From VRUE01 sp963742535 (lineage in GTDB: Bacteria; Actinomycetota; Thermoleophilia; Solirubrobacterales; 70-9), in contig CAVUMC010000002.1 of assembly GCA_963742535.1 (NCBI GenBank), positions 2,046,001 to 2,110,000 of the forward strand: a stretch of 64,000 bases of DNA, written 5' to 3'. The first letter of the stretch is position 1. Each line of letters opens with the position of its first letter. The notes beneath the pieces are model-generated. The model ran no database searches. It had not been told where the DNA came from and worked only from the letters and a program-made list of their open reading frames with translations. Of the stretch, positions 1 through 7,161 are shown one piece after another. The position numbers and the translations under genes are program-made.

Positions 1-1
1 C

Positions 2-424
2 GAGCGCCTGATCCTCGCCGCGACGATGCTGGGCATCGCCCAACGCGTCTTCGATGACCTGATCGTCTACGTCAAGCAGCGCGAGCAGTTCGGTCGCCCG
101 ATCGGCTCCTTCCAGGCGCTGCAGCACCGCATCGCCGACATGGCCACCGAGCTCGAGGCCGCCCGCCTGATGACCCGCTGGGTCGCCTCCCTGGTCGACG
201 AGGACCCCGATCGCATGCTGCCCCGCGAGGCCTCGATGGTGAAGCTCTTCGTCACCGAGACGACCAAGCGCGCCGCCCTCGAAGGCATGCAGATGATGGG
301 CGGCTACGGCTACGCCTCCGAGTACGACATGGAGCGCCTCGTCCGCACCGCCCTGGTCTCGACCATCTACGGCGGAACCTCCGAGATCCAGCGCAACATC
401 ATCGCCAAGACGTTCGGGCTCTGA
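2..424 (+). CDS. acyl-CoA dehydrogenase, C-terminal part (5' end outside window)
   Basis: This is the C-terminal all-helical domain of an acyl-CoA dehydrogenase, a flavoenzyme that introduces the alpha-beta double bond in acyl-CoA. About 140 residues are visible, in frame from base 2. They include the REQFGRPIGSFQALQHRIADM helix region and the terminal IYGGTSEIQRNIIAKTFGL block that contacts FAD. In medium-chain enzymes the catalytic Glu lies in a YEGT motif; here that position is Gly, so the base is elsewhere in the missing part or in a partner subunit, as in several FadE-type enzymes. The substrate cannot be told. The gene ends 34 nt before a tRNA gene. Confidence 0.93.
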   Translation, partial: ERLILAATMLGIAQRVFDDLIVYVKQREQFGRPIGSFQALQHRIADMATELEAARLMTRWVASLVDEDPDRMLPREASMVKLFVTETTKRAALEGMQMMGGYGYASEYDMERLVRTALVSTIYGGTSEIQRNIIAKTFGL

Positions 425-458
425 GACAGGCATAATCTGCCCACGCAGGGATGCGTGA

Positions 459-554
459 GCGCCCGTAGCTCAGTGGTCAACGGGGTTTTAACGAGCCCCA
501 AAGAGCGCCGGTCTTTCAAGCCGGAGGTCGAGAGTTCGATTCTCTCCGGGCGCA
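459..554 (+). tRNA. tRNA-Glu (anticodon UUC) with an expanded D-loop
   Basis: A full cloverleaf can be drawn. Acceptor GCGCCCG (459-465) pairs with 547-553, with discriminator A554. The D-stem is GCUC (468-471) with GAGC (503-506). The anticodon stem is 508-512 with 520-524 around loop CUUUCAA, giving anticodon UUC. The variable loop is 5 nt, and the T-stem GAGAG/CUCUC holds loop UUCGAUU. CCA is not encoded. The D-loop is 31 nt instead of the usual 7-11. Removing bases 478-501 would leave a normal 72-nt tRNA. The extra segment forms its own hairpin (482-487 with 494-499). The gene borders an integrase island. It could be a functional unusual tRNA or a decaying copy. Confidence 0.8.
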
Positions 555-555
555 T
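541..555. other. candidate attL: 3' end of tRNA-Glu
   Basis: The T-arm and acceptor end of the tRNA (tctctccgggcgcat) recurs with a single inserted base at 7467-7482, on the far side of the integrase and cargo genes. Tyrosine integrases commonly recombine at tRNA 3' ends, so this is the likely left attachment core. A tandem pair of GGTCTCAT words with 11-nt spacing at 684-702 could be integrase arm sites. A comparable GGTCGCAT pair with the same spacing lies at 7475-7493. Confidence 0.4.
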
Positions 556-741
556 TTCCGCGGTGTTCCTGCGGACGCCGCGATTTACCGGTGCAGAGCC
601 ATTTGTGAGCCATCTGCGCCGATTTCTCTCGAAACGGAGTGCCACGCCGCGCCGACGCATTCCGGGGGGTTCCGGGATGTCGTGGTCTCATCCTGGTCTC
701 ATTTCTGTGGGCGTCACAGGCGGCAAATAGGCTCTGCCGCG

Positions 742-951
742 ATGGCGGATAAAGCACGGCAGAAAGCGTTGGCCGATGCGCAGCGTGCGCAGGGCAAGGT
801 CGCGCGCGCTCAAGGGCAACTGGACAGTGTGCGTGAGGAACGCCGCGAGAGTTTCAAGCGGGCGCGGAAAGCGGGCCTTTCGCTGGGAGAAATCGGCAAA
901 GCCGTCGGCCTGCATCGCAGCCGAGTCGATCAGATCCTCAACGGCAAGTAG
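742..951 (+). CDS. small coiled-coil/helix-turn-helix protein
   Basis: This 69-residue protein has an N-terminal Ala/Gln/Lys-rich amphipathic segment (residues about 2-45, probable coiled coil). It is followed by a compact helix-turn-helix resembling sigma region 4 or resolvase type (KAGLSLGEIGKAVGLHRSRVDQIL). I chose the ATG at 742 because the hydrophilic helix starts there; upstream in-frame codons overlap the island edge. It is the first gene of the island after the tRNA, and a perfect 26-bp palindrome begins 5 nt after its stop. I infer a DNA-binding accessory or regulatory protein. No specific family is recognised. Confidence 0.6.
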   Translation: MADKARQKALADAQRAQGKVARAQGQLDSVREERRESFKRARKAGLSLGEIGKAVGLHRSRVDQILNGK

Positions 952-956
952 CTGTT

Positions 957-982
957 GGATCGTCTAGGCGCCTAGACGATCC
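957..982. promoter_or_regulatory. perfect 26-bp palindrome, probable protein-binding site
   Basis: The left half GGATCGTCTAGGC (957-969) is exactly complementary to GCCTAGACGATCC (970-982), with no spacer and no following T-run. This looks more like an operator or a dyad-symmetric replication/partition site than a terminator. It sits directly behind the small HTH gene and about 95 nt before the next gene. Confidence 0.55.
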
Positions 983-1015
983 TGCTACCCTCTCGCGAGA
1001 CCACTGAGAAATAAC

Positions 1016-1075
1016 GGCCCCCGGCCGGCGGTGGAACGCCAACCGGGGGCCTAACCACAAGGAGGCGTAGCTCCT
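1016..1075 (+). promoter_or_regulatory. leader hairpins before the 119-aa island gene
   Basis: A strong hairpin pairs GGCCCCCGG (1016-1024) with CCGGGGGCC (1043-1051), with an inner GGCG/CGCC helix (1027-1030 with 1037-1040). It is followed by a small hairpin AGGAG (1060-1064) with CTCCT (1071-1075) that would bury the Shine-Dalgarno sequence of the ATG at 1077. The first may end upstream transcription or stabilise the mRNA. The second could limit translation. Both are inferences from base pairing alone. Confidence 0.4.
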
Positions 1076-1076
1076 C

Positions 1077-1436
1077 ATGGCTGATGAGAACCCTATGGGT
1101 CGCGGGACCGCCGTTGCCCTCGATCTACCTGCCGATCAAGTCCGCTTCCTGCGCGGCACTTTCGCGGACGCTCGCGAGGGCGTTCAAGACGAGCTGCGAC
1201 ACCATCCGGGCGAGCTCAAGGATCCGGCTCACCTGCGTCGAGAGGAGGCCGCGTACGGACGGCTCGTCACTGCTCTAGATGAATGCGTGATCGTCCCGGA
1301 CCCCGACGTTCGCGCCGTCGTCGTTGACCTGGCCGAGGTGATCGACCAAAGCAACGAGTACAGCCGCGTCGTCTTCGAGCACGACGCGCTGCGCGGCCTC
1401 CTCGCTCGGCTGGAACCCAGCGAGACCGAATCGTGA
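1077..1436 (+). CDS. hypothetical island protein, 119 aa
   Basis: The protein is acidic and mostly helical, with no signal peptide, membrane segment or motif that I recognise. An AGGAGG box lies upstream, although the spacing to the ATG is rather long. Its stop overlaps the GTG start of the following XRE-type regulator (GTGA at 1433-1436), so the two are translationally coupled and probably act together, for example as a regulator and its partner. Function unknown. Confidence 0.6.
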   Translation: MADENPMGRGTAVALDLPADQVRFLRGTFADAREGVQDELRHHPGELKDPAHLRREEAAYGRLVTALDECVIVPDPDVRAVVVDLAEVIDQSNEYSRVVFEHDALRGLLARLEPSETES

Positions 1437-1726
1437 CCGGCGCCCCTGCGAAACCGCTCGCCGAGTGTTTTGCCCAGAACTTGGTCGCCGAGCGTGAGCG
1501 CGCCGAACTCTCCCAGGAGGAGTTGGGCCTGCGTGCCTCCCTACACCGCACGGAGATCAGTCAACTGGAGCGAGCCCTGCGCGTAGCCCGCATCGACACG
1601 GTCGCAAAGCTCGCAGGCGCTCTTGGGATTCCAACGAGTCGTCTTCTCGACGGCATTGCCTGGAACCCCGGCGAGTACACGCCCGGCAGCTTCCGATTTC
1701 AGCCGTCGGATGAGACCAGCCAATGA
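1433..1726 (+). CDS. XRE-family helix-turn-helix transcriptional regulator
   Basis: This 97-residue protein has a Cro/C1-type domain at about residues 15-70 (NLVAERERAELSQEELGLRA, then HRTEISQLERALRVARIDTVAKLAGALGI). The Q-EEL recognition helix and the E-I-S-LERA pattern are typical of the family. The GTG start overlaps the upstream stop. The context of tRNA, HTH proteins, excisionase and integrase suggests it represses or times excision or cargo expression of the island. The C-terminal 25 residues are not conserved in any way I can recognise. Confidence 0.85.
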   Translation: MTGAPAKPLAECFAQNLVAERERAELSQEELGLRASLHRTEISQLERALRVARIDTVAKLAGALGIPTSRLLDGIAWNPGEYTPGSFRFQPSDETSQ

Positions 1727-2094
1727 CGACGATCTCAGCCAGTCACAGATTTGAGACCGAGAGAGCGAGGGCAGACCAGAGAGCAGGAGCCGCGCTCATC
1801 AGTCAGAGACAGGCTGAGCCCAGAGACCCCCAGGACGACCCACGAGACAGGCCTCAGACGCCCCTCCAGCTACCAGCCCTCTACAGCCCGACACACTATG
1901 CACCCTCCGGTGTCGTGCCTGGGACGCACTTAGGCGATCTCAAAGGTCAGGATGGTCAGGGCGCTGTGGTGGCGAGCGCTCAGGCCGGGCCTCCGGCGGC
2001 CGATTTTGGCACGGCTCCGCCGTGCGGGGGCGGCCTGTATGGAGGCCCGGCAGGAGCCTTGACCTTCGGTTGGTGGCGCACTTTGAGGGTCCAA
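1727..2094 (+). other. 368-bp stretch with no convincing gene; structured palindromic segment
   Basis: An open frame from an ATG at 1723 continues through here into the excisionase gene. Its predicted residues are low-complexity and unlike a folded domain, so I do not call it coding. Between 1984 and 2051 there is an 11-bp inverted repeat (GCCGGGCCTCC at 1984-1994, GGAGGCCCGGC at 2041-2051). It encloses a 7-bp perfect hairpin with a TCC loop (GCACGGC 2009-2015, GCCGTGC 2019-2025). This could be an RNA structure, an attenuator or a recombination/replication site. Confidence 0.4.
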
Positions 2095-2301
2095 ATGGAG
2101 TACGGAGGTATGGAGCCCAAAACCACGCCCGCCACCTTCTTCACCGAGCGCACCCTCGCGACCTATCTCGCCGTCTCCGACCGAACGATCCGCAACTGGA
2201 TCAGGAGAGGCGAGCTGCCCTCCTACAAGCTCGGAGCCTCGCGGCGAATAGACCCTGCTGATGTCGATGCCTTCCTGGCTCGGCGGCGGGAGGAGACATG
2301 A
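2095..2301 (+). CDS. excisionase-like MerR-type DNA-binding protein
   Basis: This 68-residue protein is dominated by a winged-helix excisionase domain: FFTERTLATYLAVSDRTIRN, then WIRRGELPSYKLGASRRI and DPADVDAFL. This is the classic pattern of small DNA-bending recombination directionality factors and of plasmid/ICE HTH_17 proteins. I chose the ATG at 2095 (MEYGG) because a GAGGG box precedes it; an ATG at 2110 is also possible. The stop overlaps the integrase start by 4 bp (ATGA), so the two are co-translated. It probably directs integrase-mediated excision. Confidence 0.8.
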   Translation: MEYGGMEPKTTPATFFTERTLATYLAVSDRTIRNWIRRGELPSYKLGASRRIDPADVDAFLARRREET

Positions 2302-3392
2302 GCCGCCGTGACGCGCCGGTCAAACGCCGCAACCCCTCCGGGGAGGTGGTCTGGGTCGCGAGATACACCGGTCGCGACGGCAAACGCCACATCGCCAAGC
2401 CTCGCTGGAACGGCGGCAAGGGCACGTTCACCCTGAAGCGCGACGCGCAGCAGGCGATCGACGAGGCATACGGCCTTTCCGCTCGTCCCGACACCCTGGG
2501 CGAGTACTTCTCGACCTGGACGACGCATCACCCAAGGTCAGAGCGCACCAACGAGACAAACGAGCACCGCATCGGCCGCGTCCTCGAGGTCGAGATCGAG
2601 GGCCTGCCACTGAAGCAATGGCCGATGCGCGAGCTGCGCCGCCGCCACTCCCTCGCCTTGGTCGACCACATGCTGCGCGTCCAAGGACGAGCGACCACGG
2701 GAGTCGTCGGCATCCTCCGCGCGCTCTCGGCAATGGCCGAGGACGCGATCACCGACGAAGTGGTCGACCTCAACGCGTTCAAGGGCGTCCGCGTCAGAGC
2801 CAACGATCCACGAGCCAAGAAGAAGCGTCGTCCCATCCGCATCTTCAGTTTCGAGCAGATGCACGCTTTCGCGAAAGCGGCTGGCCGCTACGAGGCGATG
2901 GTCCGCGTCTTCACCGACACCGGCATGAGACTGGGGGAGGTGCTGCCATTGCGCCGCGAAGACTTCGACGGCGAGACGCTGAAGGTCAGGCGGACCGCCC
3001 ACGAGGGCGTGATCCTCGACGGCACTAAGACCGATCATGGCGAGCACGACGCGGGGAGGACCGTTCCGGTCCCAGCGACCCTCGCCTGGATGATCGAAGC
3101 CCAGATCAATCTCAACGGCGAGGACTGCGACCTCCTCTTCACGACCCCAACCGGCCGCATGTGGCGCGAGCGCAACTTCTACCGCGACCTCTGGAAGCCG
3201 ACCCAGCAAGCCTCCGGCCTAGACATCCGCCCCCACGAGTGCCGCCACTCCTACGTCACCCACCTCCGCGCCGCCGGCATCAACGACGCCGACCTAGCCG
3301 AGATCGCCGGTCACCGCGTCGAGACGATGCTGGCGCGATACACGCACGCCGTGGGGGAAAGTTTCGATGCGATCCGGAGTGCGATCATCTGA
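2298..3392 (+). CDS. tyrosine recombinase (integrase)
   Basis: This site-specific recombinase has 364 residues. The N-terminal part holds an AP2-like arm-binding segment (VWVARYTGRDGKRHIAK) and a SAM-like core-binding domain. The catalytic domain follows from about residue 185. Visible catalytic residues are Arg in TDTGMRLGEVL, His-x-x-Arg in HECRHSYVTHL, His in AGHRVETML and the nucleophilic Tyr in ARYTH. It overlaps the excisionase-like gene. It converges on the OLD nuclease gene with only 13 bp between the stops. It is the mobility gene of the island, which starts next to tRNA-Glu. Confidence 0.93.
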   Translation: MSRRDAPVKRRNPSGEVVWVARYTGRDGKRHIAKPRWNGGKGTFTLKRDAQQAIDEAYGLSARPDTLGEYFSTWTTHHPRSERTNETNEHRIGRVLEVEIEGLPLKQWPMRELRRRHSLALVDHMLRVQGRATTGVVGILRALSAMAEDAITDEVVDLNAFKGVRVRANDPRAKKKRRPIRIFSFEQMHAFAKAAGRYEAMVRVFTDTGMRLGEVLPLRREDFDGETLKVRRTAHEGVILDGTKTDHGEHDAGRTVPVPATLAWMIEAQINLNGEDCDLLFTTPTGRMWRERNFYRDLWKPTQQASGLDIRPHECRHSYVTHLRAAGINDADLAEIAGHRVETMLARYTHAVGESFDAIRSAII

Positions 3393-3405
3393 TCTCGAAC
3401 ACTAT

Positions 3406-5169
3406 TTAGGAATTTGCATCTCTTATGAGGCTGATGAGTCCCTTAACTTGGCTCGATAGGTCCAGCGGCCAAGAGTCGACCTCACCCCAATTTGCAACGA
3501 CTCGCTCGGCGATGGCTGGCTTATCTACAGGACTTTTCCGGCCCTTGATTTTTCCCTTCGCTAGAGGATCTTGGTATAGATCGCCATTCCATGTGCATTT
3601 GGATTCTGGATGGACTTCCACAACCGCTTGCCTCAAGAGGTCCGGAGGTACGTAATTCTCAATTGTGTAGCCTCGCGTCACCCAAGGCTCGCATCCGGAA
3701 GCCGAGGCGATCTCGCTCCTGACTCTGAGCTTTGTTCCATTGATTCTGGCACCTGGTTTTTTGCGATCGGAATCAATCACAATCGTAAAGTGGCGATTGA
3801 TTCGCGGGAGGGAGATGAATTCGTTTACGGCAGGGTCATTTGCACTTAGGTGAGTAAGGAGACGACCGCCATAGAATAGGAGCGAATAATGGACTCCCTC
3901 TACGAGTTCAGGGGCAAGCATTCTGATCCAGTGACGGATATAGATTCGATCAGATGGACCCTCGACCCAAAGTACGCAATTTGCCTGGACGAGATCTGAG
4001 GCCCGAGCCCCAAGCTCTGAGCTAATCGCCGCAATCTCATTCGGATTCAAGGCTGCCTCTACCACTGTATTGCCATTGGCGAGTCGTACGGCAGAGATTG
4101 ATGCTCGTTCAGAGTCCAGTAGATGGGCGGAATGAGTAGCGATTAGGTATTGGTTGTCAGTGTCTTCGGCGAGGTATCGAAGGAGCTTTCGCTGAAGTGT
4201 CGGATGCAAGTGAATCTCAGGCTCCTCAATGCAAACCAGGTTCCCTGAAAGAACCGTGGCCGCAGCAGCGAGCACTACGACCTCATGCAGGCCGGTTCCA
4301 TAGTTATCTAGGGGAAGCCACTCGCCTTCGTAGCGAACCAAGAGCGTTTTTCGATCGTGAGGAACATCGATTTCCGCCTCTGGGTCGTCAAAAAGCTTCT
4401 GCACAAAGCGAGTGATCCGACCAAACCGCTCGCGATTCTCTGGTTCATCAAATCCGGGGTTCTGCAGTCGCGCCAGTCGCTCGATGAGTCCCGCTCCGTC
4501 ATGCTCTCCCGAAATCAGATGGTCGGGTTCTGTGTCCGTAATACGCCTAAATGCACCGATCTTGGCGACTGGCGGTATCCGCTCTTCAACATTGAAACGA
4601 CCGACCAGCGCGTTGAGAGCACGCGCGGCGTTCTGGGCTGCGTCGTTACCCGCCGTACCAGTCAGTTGGTTTGAGGCACGTCTCACACGTTTGTGTCGAG
4701 TCTGCTCATCTGTTTGCGAGCCCAAATCGTCTACTTGCTCCGGTGTAGGCAGCCAGGCTGGATGCTGACCCTCGTTGGTCGTGAACTCAATCCAAATTCC
4801 ATCCTCGGTCTCGGCGGAGAAAGTCGGGCCTTCGAATAGTTCGCGTATCTCCTTATGGGTTAGGGCCGTCCCGTCGACAAGCTCGTTGAGCTGTCCGTCC
4901 AGCAACGGCAGCAAAAGGGCGATCCGAAAATGCCGCCCTTTCGCCGCCGACGCAAGAGGAGCGTCAGTGTCTTCGAGCATGAACCCCTTCTGCGCACGCA
5001 ATGTGGGCAAGGCGGCCGCTGCTACCTGCAAGACATTTGACTTACCGGAGTTATTAGGCCCTGCAAGTAGATGTACCTTGGTCATCGGGCCAATTCGCTG
5101 TAGGTCGGCTCTCCCGAAGCTGCGGTAGCCACCTACGGCAAGGCCAGCGATAAAGACCGAATCAGCCAT
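3406..5169 (-). CDS. OLD-family ATP-dependent endonuclease (ABC-type ATPase plus TOPRIM)
   Basis: This 587-residue protein has an SMC/RecF-like ATPase followed by a TOPRIM nuclease domain, the architecture of overcoming-lysogenization-defect nucleases used in phage defence. Visible motifs are Walker A GPNNSGKS (37-44), a signature-like NYGTGLHE (289-296), Walker B VCIEEPEIHLHP (312-323) and the switch His in IATHSAHLL (343-351). The TOPRIM part has Glu in WVEGPSD (401-407), the DSDR acidic motif (466-469) and the downstream YTIENY motif (501-506). No UvrD-like GajB gene is adjacent, so this is not Gabija. It lies 100 bp downstream of a membrane-protein gene in an AT-richer, transferred block. 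Confidence 0.9.
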   Translation of the reverse strand: MADSVFIAGLAVGGYRSFGRADLQRIGPMTKVHLLAGPNNSGKSNVLQVAAAALPTLRAQKGFMLEDTDAPLASAAKGRHFRIALLLPLLDGQLNELVDGTALTHKEIRELFEGPTFSAETEDGIWIEFTTNEGQHPAWLPTPEQVDDLGSQTDEQTRHKRVRRASNQLTGTAGNDAAQNAARALNALVGRFNVEERIPPVAKIGAFRRITDTEPDHLISGEHDGAGLIERLARLQNPGFDEPENRERFGRITRFVQKLFDDPEAEIDVPHDRKTLLVRYEGEWLPLDNYGTGLHEVVVLAAAATVLSGNLVCIEEPEIHLHPTLQRKLLRYLAEDTDNQYLIATHSAHLLDSERASISAVRLANGNTVVEAALNPNEIAAISSELGARASDLVQANCVLWVEGPSDRIYIRHWIRMLAPELVEGVHYSLLFYGGRLLTHLSANDPAVNEFISLPRINRHFTIVIDSDRKKPGARINGTKLRVRSEIASASGCEPWVTRGYTIENYVPPDLLRQAVVEVHPESKCTWNGDLYQDPLAKGKIKGRKSPVDKPAIAERVVANWGEVDSWPLDLSSQVKGLISLIRDANS

Positions 5170-5269
5170 GGTGTGAGTGTATGCCCATTGTCAGTCAGCG
5201 AGTCCGCTGCTGCCGCTGTTTCACTTCATATCTCGACTCAAGCGGCTGTAACTGGCTATTTCGTAGAGA

Positions 5270-5698
5270 CTAGGGCCTCAGCTTGGCGCTATCGGTGAGC
5301 TTTTTTCTCAGAGCGATGCATAGAGATCCGACGTGCACGGTGAGCAGGAAGAGTCCAACGATGACTAGGAGGAGAGCAGCCTCGATTGGGTCGTAATAGT
5401 GAAAGGCACCAAATTGATGATCAAGGACAATCCGAATTGTTTCGGAGACGATGCTGATTGCTTCTGGCGCGAAAACAAGAGCCGAGAGTCCGGACGCGAC
5501 TGCTAGGGGATAGGCGCGACCGCGAAGGACTGCACGGACGCTCTTCAGCGGCTTAGCGGCGTCGCTGGCGTGGGTGGGAATCATCAGGCCCTTGGCGGCC
5601 TCGATGCTTGAATACCAGACGCCATAGAGGACCGCTAGCGCGGCGAGAAGAAGAGTTGCCGCGCCGAGAAGATCGGCCGAACTCGGCTCAGAGTTCAC
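5270..5698 (-). CDS. three-TM membrane protein of the OLD operon
   Basis: This 142-residue protein has three predicted membrane helices: residues about 10-28 (ATLLLAALAVLYGVWY), 62-84 (YPLAVASGLSALVFAP) and 105-128 (AALLLVIVGLFLLTVHVG). Short polar loops and a basic C-terminus follow (RKKLTDSAKLRP). I recognise no family. Its start overlaps the stop of the upstream 189-aa gene (ATGA, 5695-5698), and the OLD nuclease gene follows, all on one strand with the same lower GC. By analogy with other defence systems it could be a membrane effector, but nothing in its sequence shows this. Confidence 0.75.
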   Translation of the reverse strand: MNSEPSSADLLGAATLLLAALAVLYGVWYSSIEAAKGLMIPTHASDAAKPLKSVRAVLRGRAYPLAVASGLSALVFAPEAISIVSETIRIVLDHQFGAFHYYDPIEAALLLVIVGLFLLTVHVGSLCIALRKKLTDSAKLRP

Positions 5699-6264
5699 GC
5701 GGTGAGGCCAAGAGCCGTTCGCAGTGCCGAGCGAGTCGAAGGCTTAATCACATAGGAGGAGGCTGTCCCTTTTCGAAGGACGATTCGAGTGAGGGTGCCG
5801 TCGCACTGGGCAACTAGGCGGTTGAGCGCCTCAACTATGTACTCCGAAGAGACCGTGATGTACCAGTCGTCATTTTCTTCTGCGTTGGGGCTCTGTGCTG
5901 CGGCTTCGAGCGCTTCCTCCATTGATTTGTTCAAGATCTCGGTTAGCTCGTACTGATACTTCGACATCACCGAACGGATGAGACTGCGACTCTGGGTCTC
6001 AGTCGTTTGGAAAAGATCGGAGACCGCCTGCTCGGTCGGCAACCGTTTGAAGACTTCACGCATAAGTAGGAACAGTCGGTACTCCCGAATGTCAGAGCCA
6101 CGAGTGAAGACCTTTCTACCGAGGAACATCTCCACATACTCGGCCGCCGCTGCCCGCGCGTATGGCTGTAGTGTCTCGTTTACGTCCTCGGGAGAACCAC
6201 CAAGGATTTCTGCCAGCATCTCGCTGTCATCTTCGCCCGCTGGCGACTCGAAACTGATTGGCAT
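5695..6264 (-). CDS. hypothetical 189-aa protein, first gene of the OLD operon
   Basis: A soluble acidic protein, probably mostly helical in residues 1-130 (EYRLFLLMREVFKRLPTEQA and LIRSVMSKYQYELTEIL). The C-terminal segment is short and strand-rich (DWYITVSSEYIVEALNRL, then TRIVLRKG). No catalytic motif or known family is apparent. Translational coupling to the membrane-protein gene and shared low GC tie it to the OLD nuclease. It may be a sensor, scaffold or antitoxin-like partner. The 173 bp upstream (6265-6437) hold no other gene and presumably the operon promoter. Confidence 0.7.
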   Translation of the reverse strand: MPISFESPAGEDDSEMLAEILGGSPEDVNETLQPYARAAAAEYVEMFLGRKVFTRGSDIREYRLFLLMREVFKRLPTEQAVSDLFQTTETQSRSLIRSVMSKYQYELTEILNKSMEEALEAAAQSPNAEENDDWYITVSSEYIVEALNRLVAQCDGTLTRIVLRKGTASSYVIKPSTRSALRTALGLTA

Positions 6265-6437
6265 CTTCTACCCACACCTTTCGTTTGGAGCTTCGTCTAT
6301 TGCCCACGGGGTACTTGTTGCTTTTGCCCGCGCTAAACCTCTTTGAGGTCACGGCGAGAGCCTATCGGGTACGTCATGATATTCCTGACCGTAGGAGGAG
6401 GCGCGCAAAAGAAAGTAAAGGCAGGTGCCGGGGCGGG

Positions 6438-6866
6438 TTAGAGTTGTTGCGGCAGAAGCGCGAAGCCACGGACTAGGGCGGCCTCGCGCAACTCGTTGTC
6501 CCAGCAGGCGAACTCAAGCGTCTCGCCAGTGGCGAATGAGAGGGCGCTGGCGAGGTGGACGGCGTCGTAGGCCCGCAGGGAATGGTTGCGAGCACTCTCG
6601 GCCGCCCGCGCCAGTAGTTCGTCGTTAACGGCATGCACGTACAACCCACGCCAAAGGCTCTCTAGGTCATCGAGCCCGTGGCGTAGTTGTTTTGGGGTCA
6701 GGCGTCCTCCCTTACGCATTCGCGTTAGGGCAGACGTCGCCTCGACGTGTGCAATCGCTGTGGTCCGAACGCCGTCAGCATCGGCGTAGGCCTGCTCGGC
6801 CTCTTCGGTCCCCGGCTCGTCGACCAGCAGCTTGACCAAGGCGCTGGTATCGAGGTAGAGGTTCAG
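6438..6866 (-). CDS. PIN-domain toxin (VapC-like), probable CTG start
   Basis: A PIN-fold ribonuclease. The conserved N-terminal strand LNLYLDTSALVKLL, with the first metal-binding Asp, lies upstream of the TTG at 6839. I therefore place the start at a CTG at 6866 that overlaps the antitoxin stop (CTGA), giving 142 residues. Other acidic positions are Glu in VEATSALTRM, Asp in RAYDAVHLASAL and Asp in ACWDNELREAA, completing the PIN acidic set. The toxin follows its Phd-type antitoxin on the same strand, as expected for a type II pair. Target RNA is unknown. A TTG start would delete the first catalytic Asp. Confidence 0.85.
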   Translation of the reverse strand: MNLYLDTSALVKLLVDEPGTEEAEQAYADADGVRTTAIAHVEATSALTRMRKGGRLTPKQLRHGLDDLESLWRGLYVHAVNDELLARAAESARNHSLRAYDAVHLASALSFATGETLEFACWDNELREAALVRGFALLPQQL

Positions 6867-7132
6867 CGCCGCCCCTCGGCCACGTAGTCCGAAGCGCTCT
6901 TGCCTGTGCCTTTGGGCTTCACGGGCTTGGGCATGTAGCGCGGTCCTTCACTCGGACGGACCGTGCCGTCGGCGACGAGTGCAGCCAGATGTGGAGGCGT
7001 TGCCGTGGAGACGATGCGTGCCACCGGCCGGCCGCGCTTGGTGACGGTGATCGCCTCGCCCTCCTCGACGCGGTCGATGATCGAGCTGGCGCTGTCCTTG
7101 AGTTCCCTGATGCCTACGGTCGTCTTGGCCAT
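6863..7132 (-). CDS. Phd/YefM-type antitoxin
   Basis: An 89-residue antitoxin. The N-terminal DNA-binding fold has the family pattern VGIRELKDSASSIIDRVEEG, then EAITVTKRGRPVARIV. The C-terminal tail (SEGPRYMPKPVKP and onward) is proline/lysine-rich and presumably wraps the PIN toxin encoded immediately downstream, with overlap at its stop. It should neutralise the toxin and repress the operon. A 12-bp palindrome covers its start codon. Confidence 0.9.
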   Translation of the reverse strand: MAKTTVGIRELKDSASSIIDRVEEGEAITVTKRGRPVARIVSTATPPHLAALVADGTVRPSEGPRYMPKPVKPKGTGKSASDYVAEGRR

Positions 7133-7142
7133 GTGGCCACAT
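7131..7142. promoter_or_regulatory. palindrome over the antitoxin start, likely operator
   Basis: ATGTGGCCACAT is a perfect 12-bp palindrome overlapping the antitoxin ATG. A further half-like word, GGTGGCCA, lies at about 7154-7161 just before the divergent gene. Phd-type antitoxins bind such dyads to autoregulate, so this is a reasonable operator, also placed to affect the gene at 7162. Confidence 0.45.
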
Positions 7143-7161
7143 TCTAGCGTAGGGTGGCCAG

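Noticed and set aside
1723..2094. N-terminal extension of the excisionase-like protein to 192 residues from an ATG overlapping the XRE gene stop.
   Set aside because: The extra residues look non-protein-like and coincide with palindromic DNA; the folded domain starts after the ATG at 2095.
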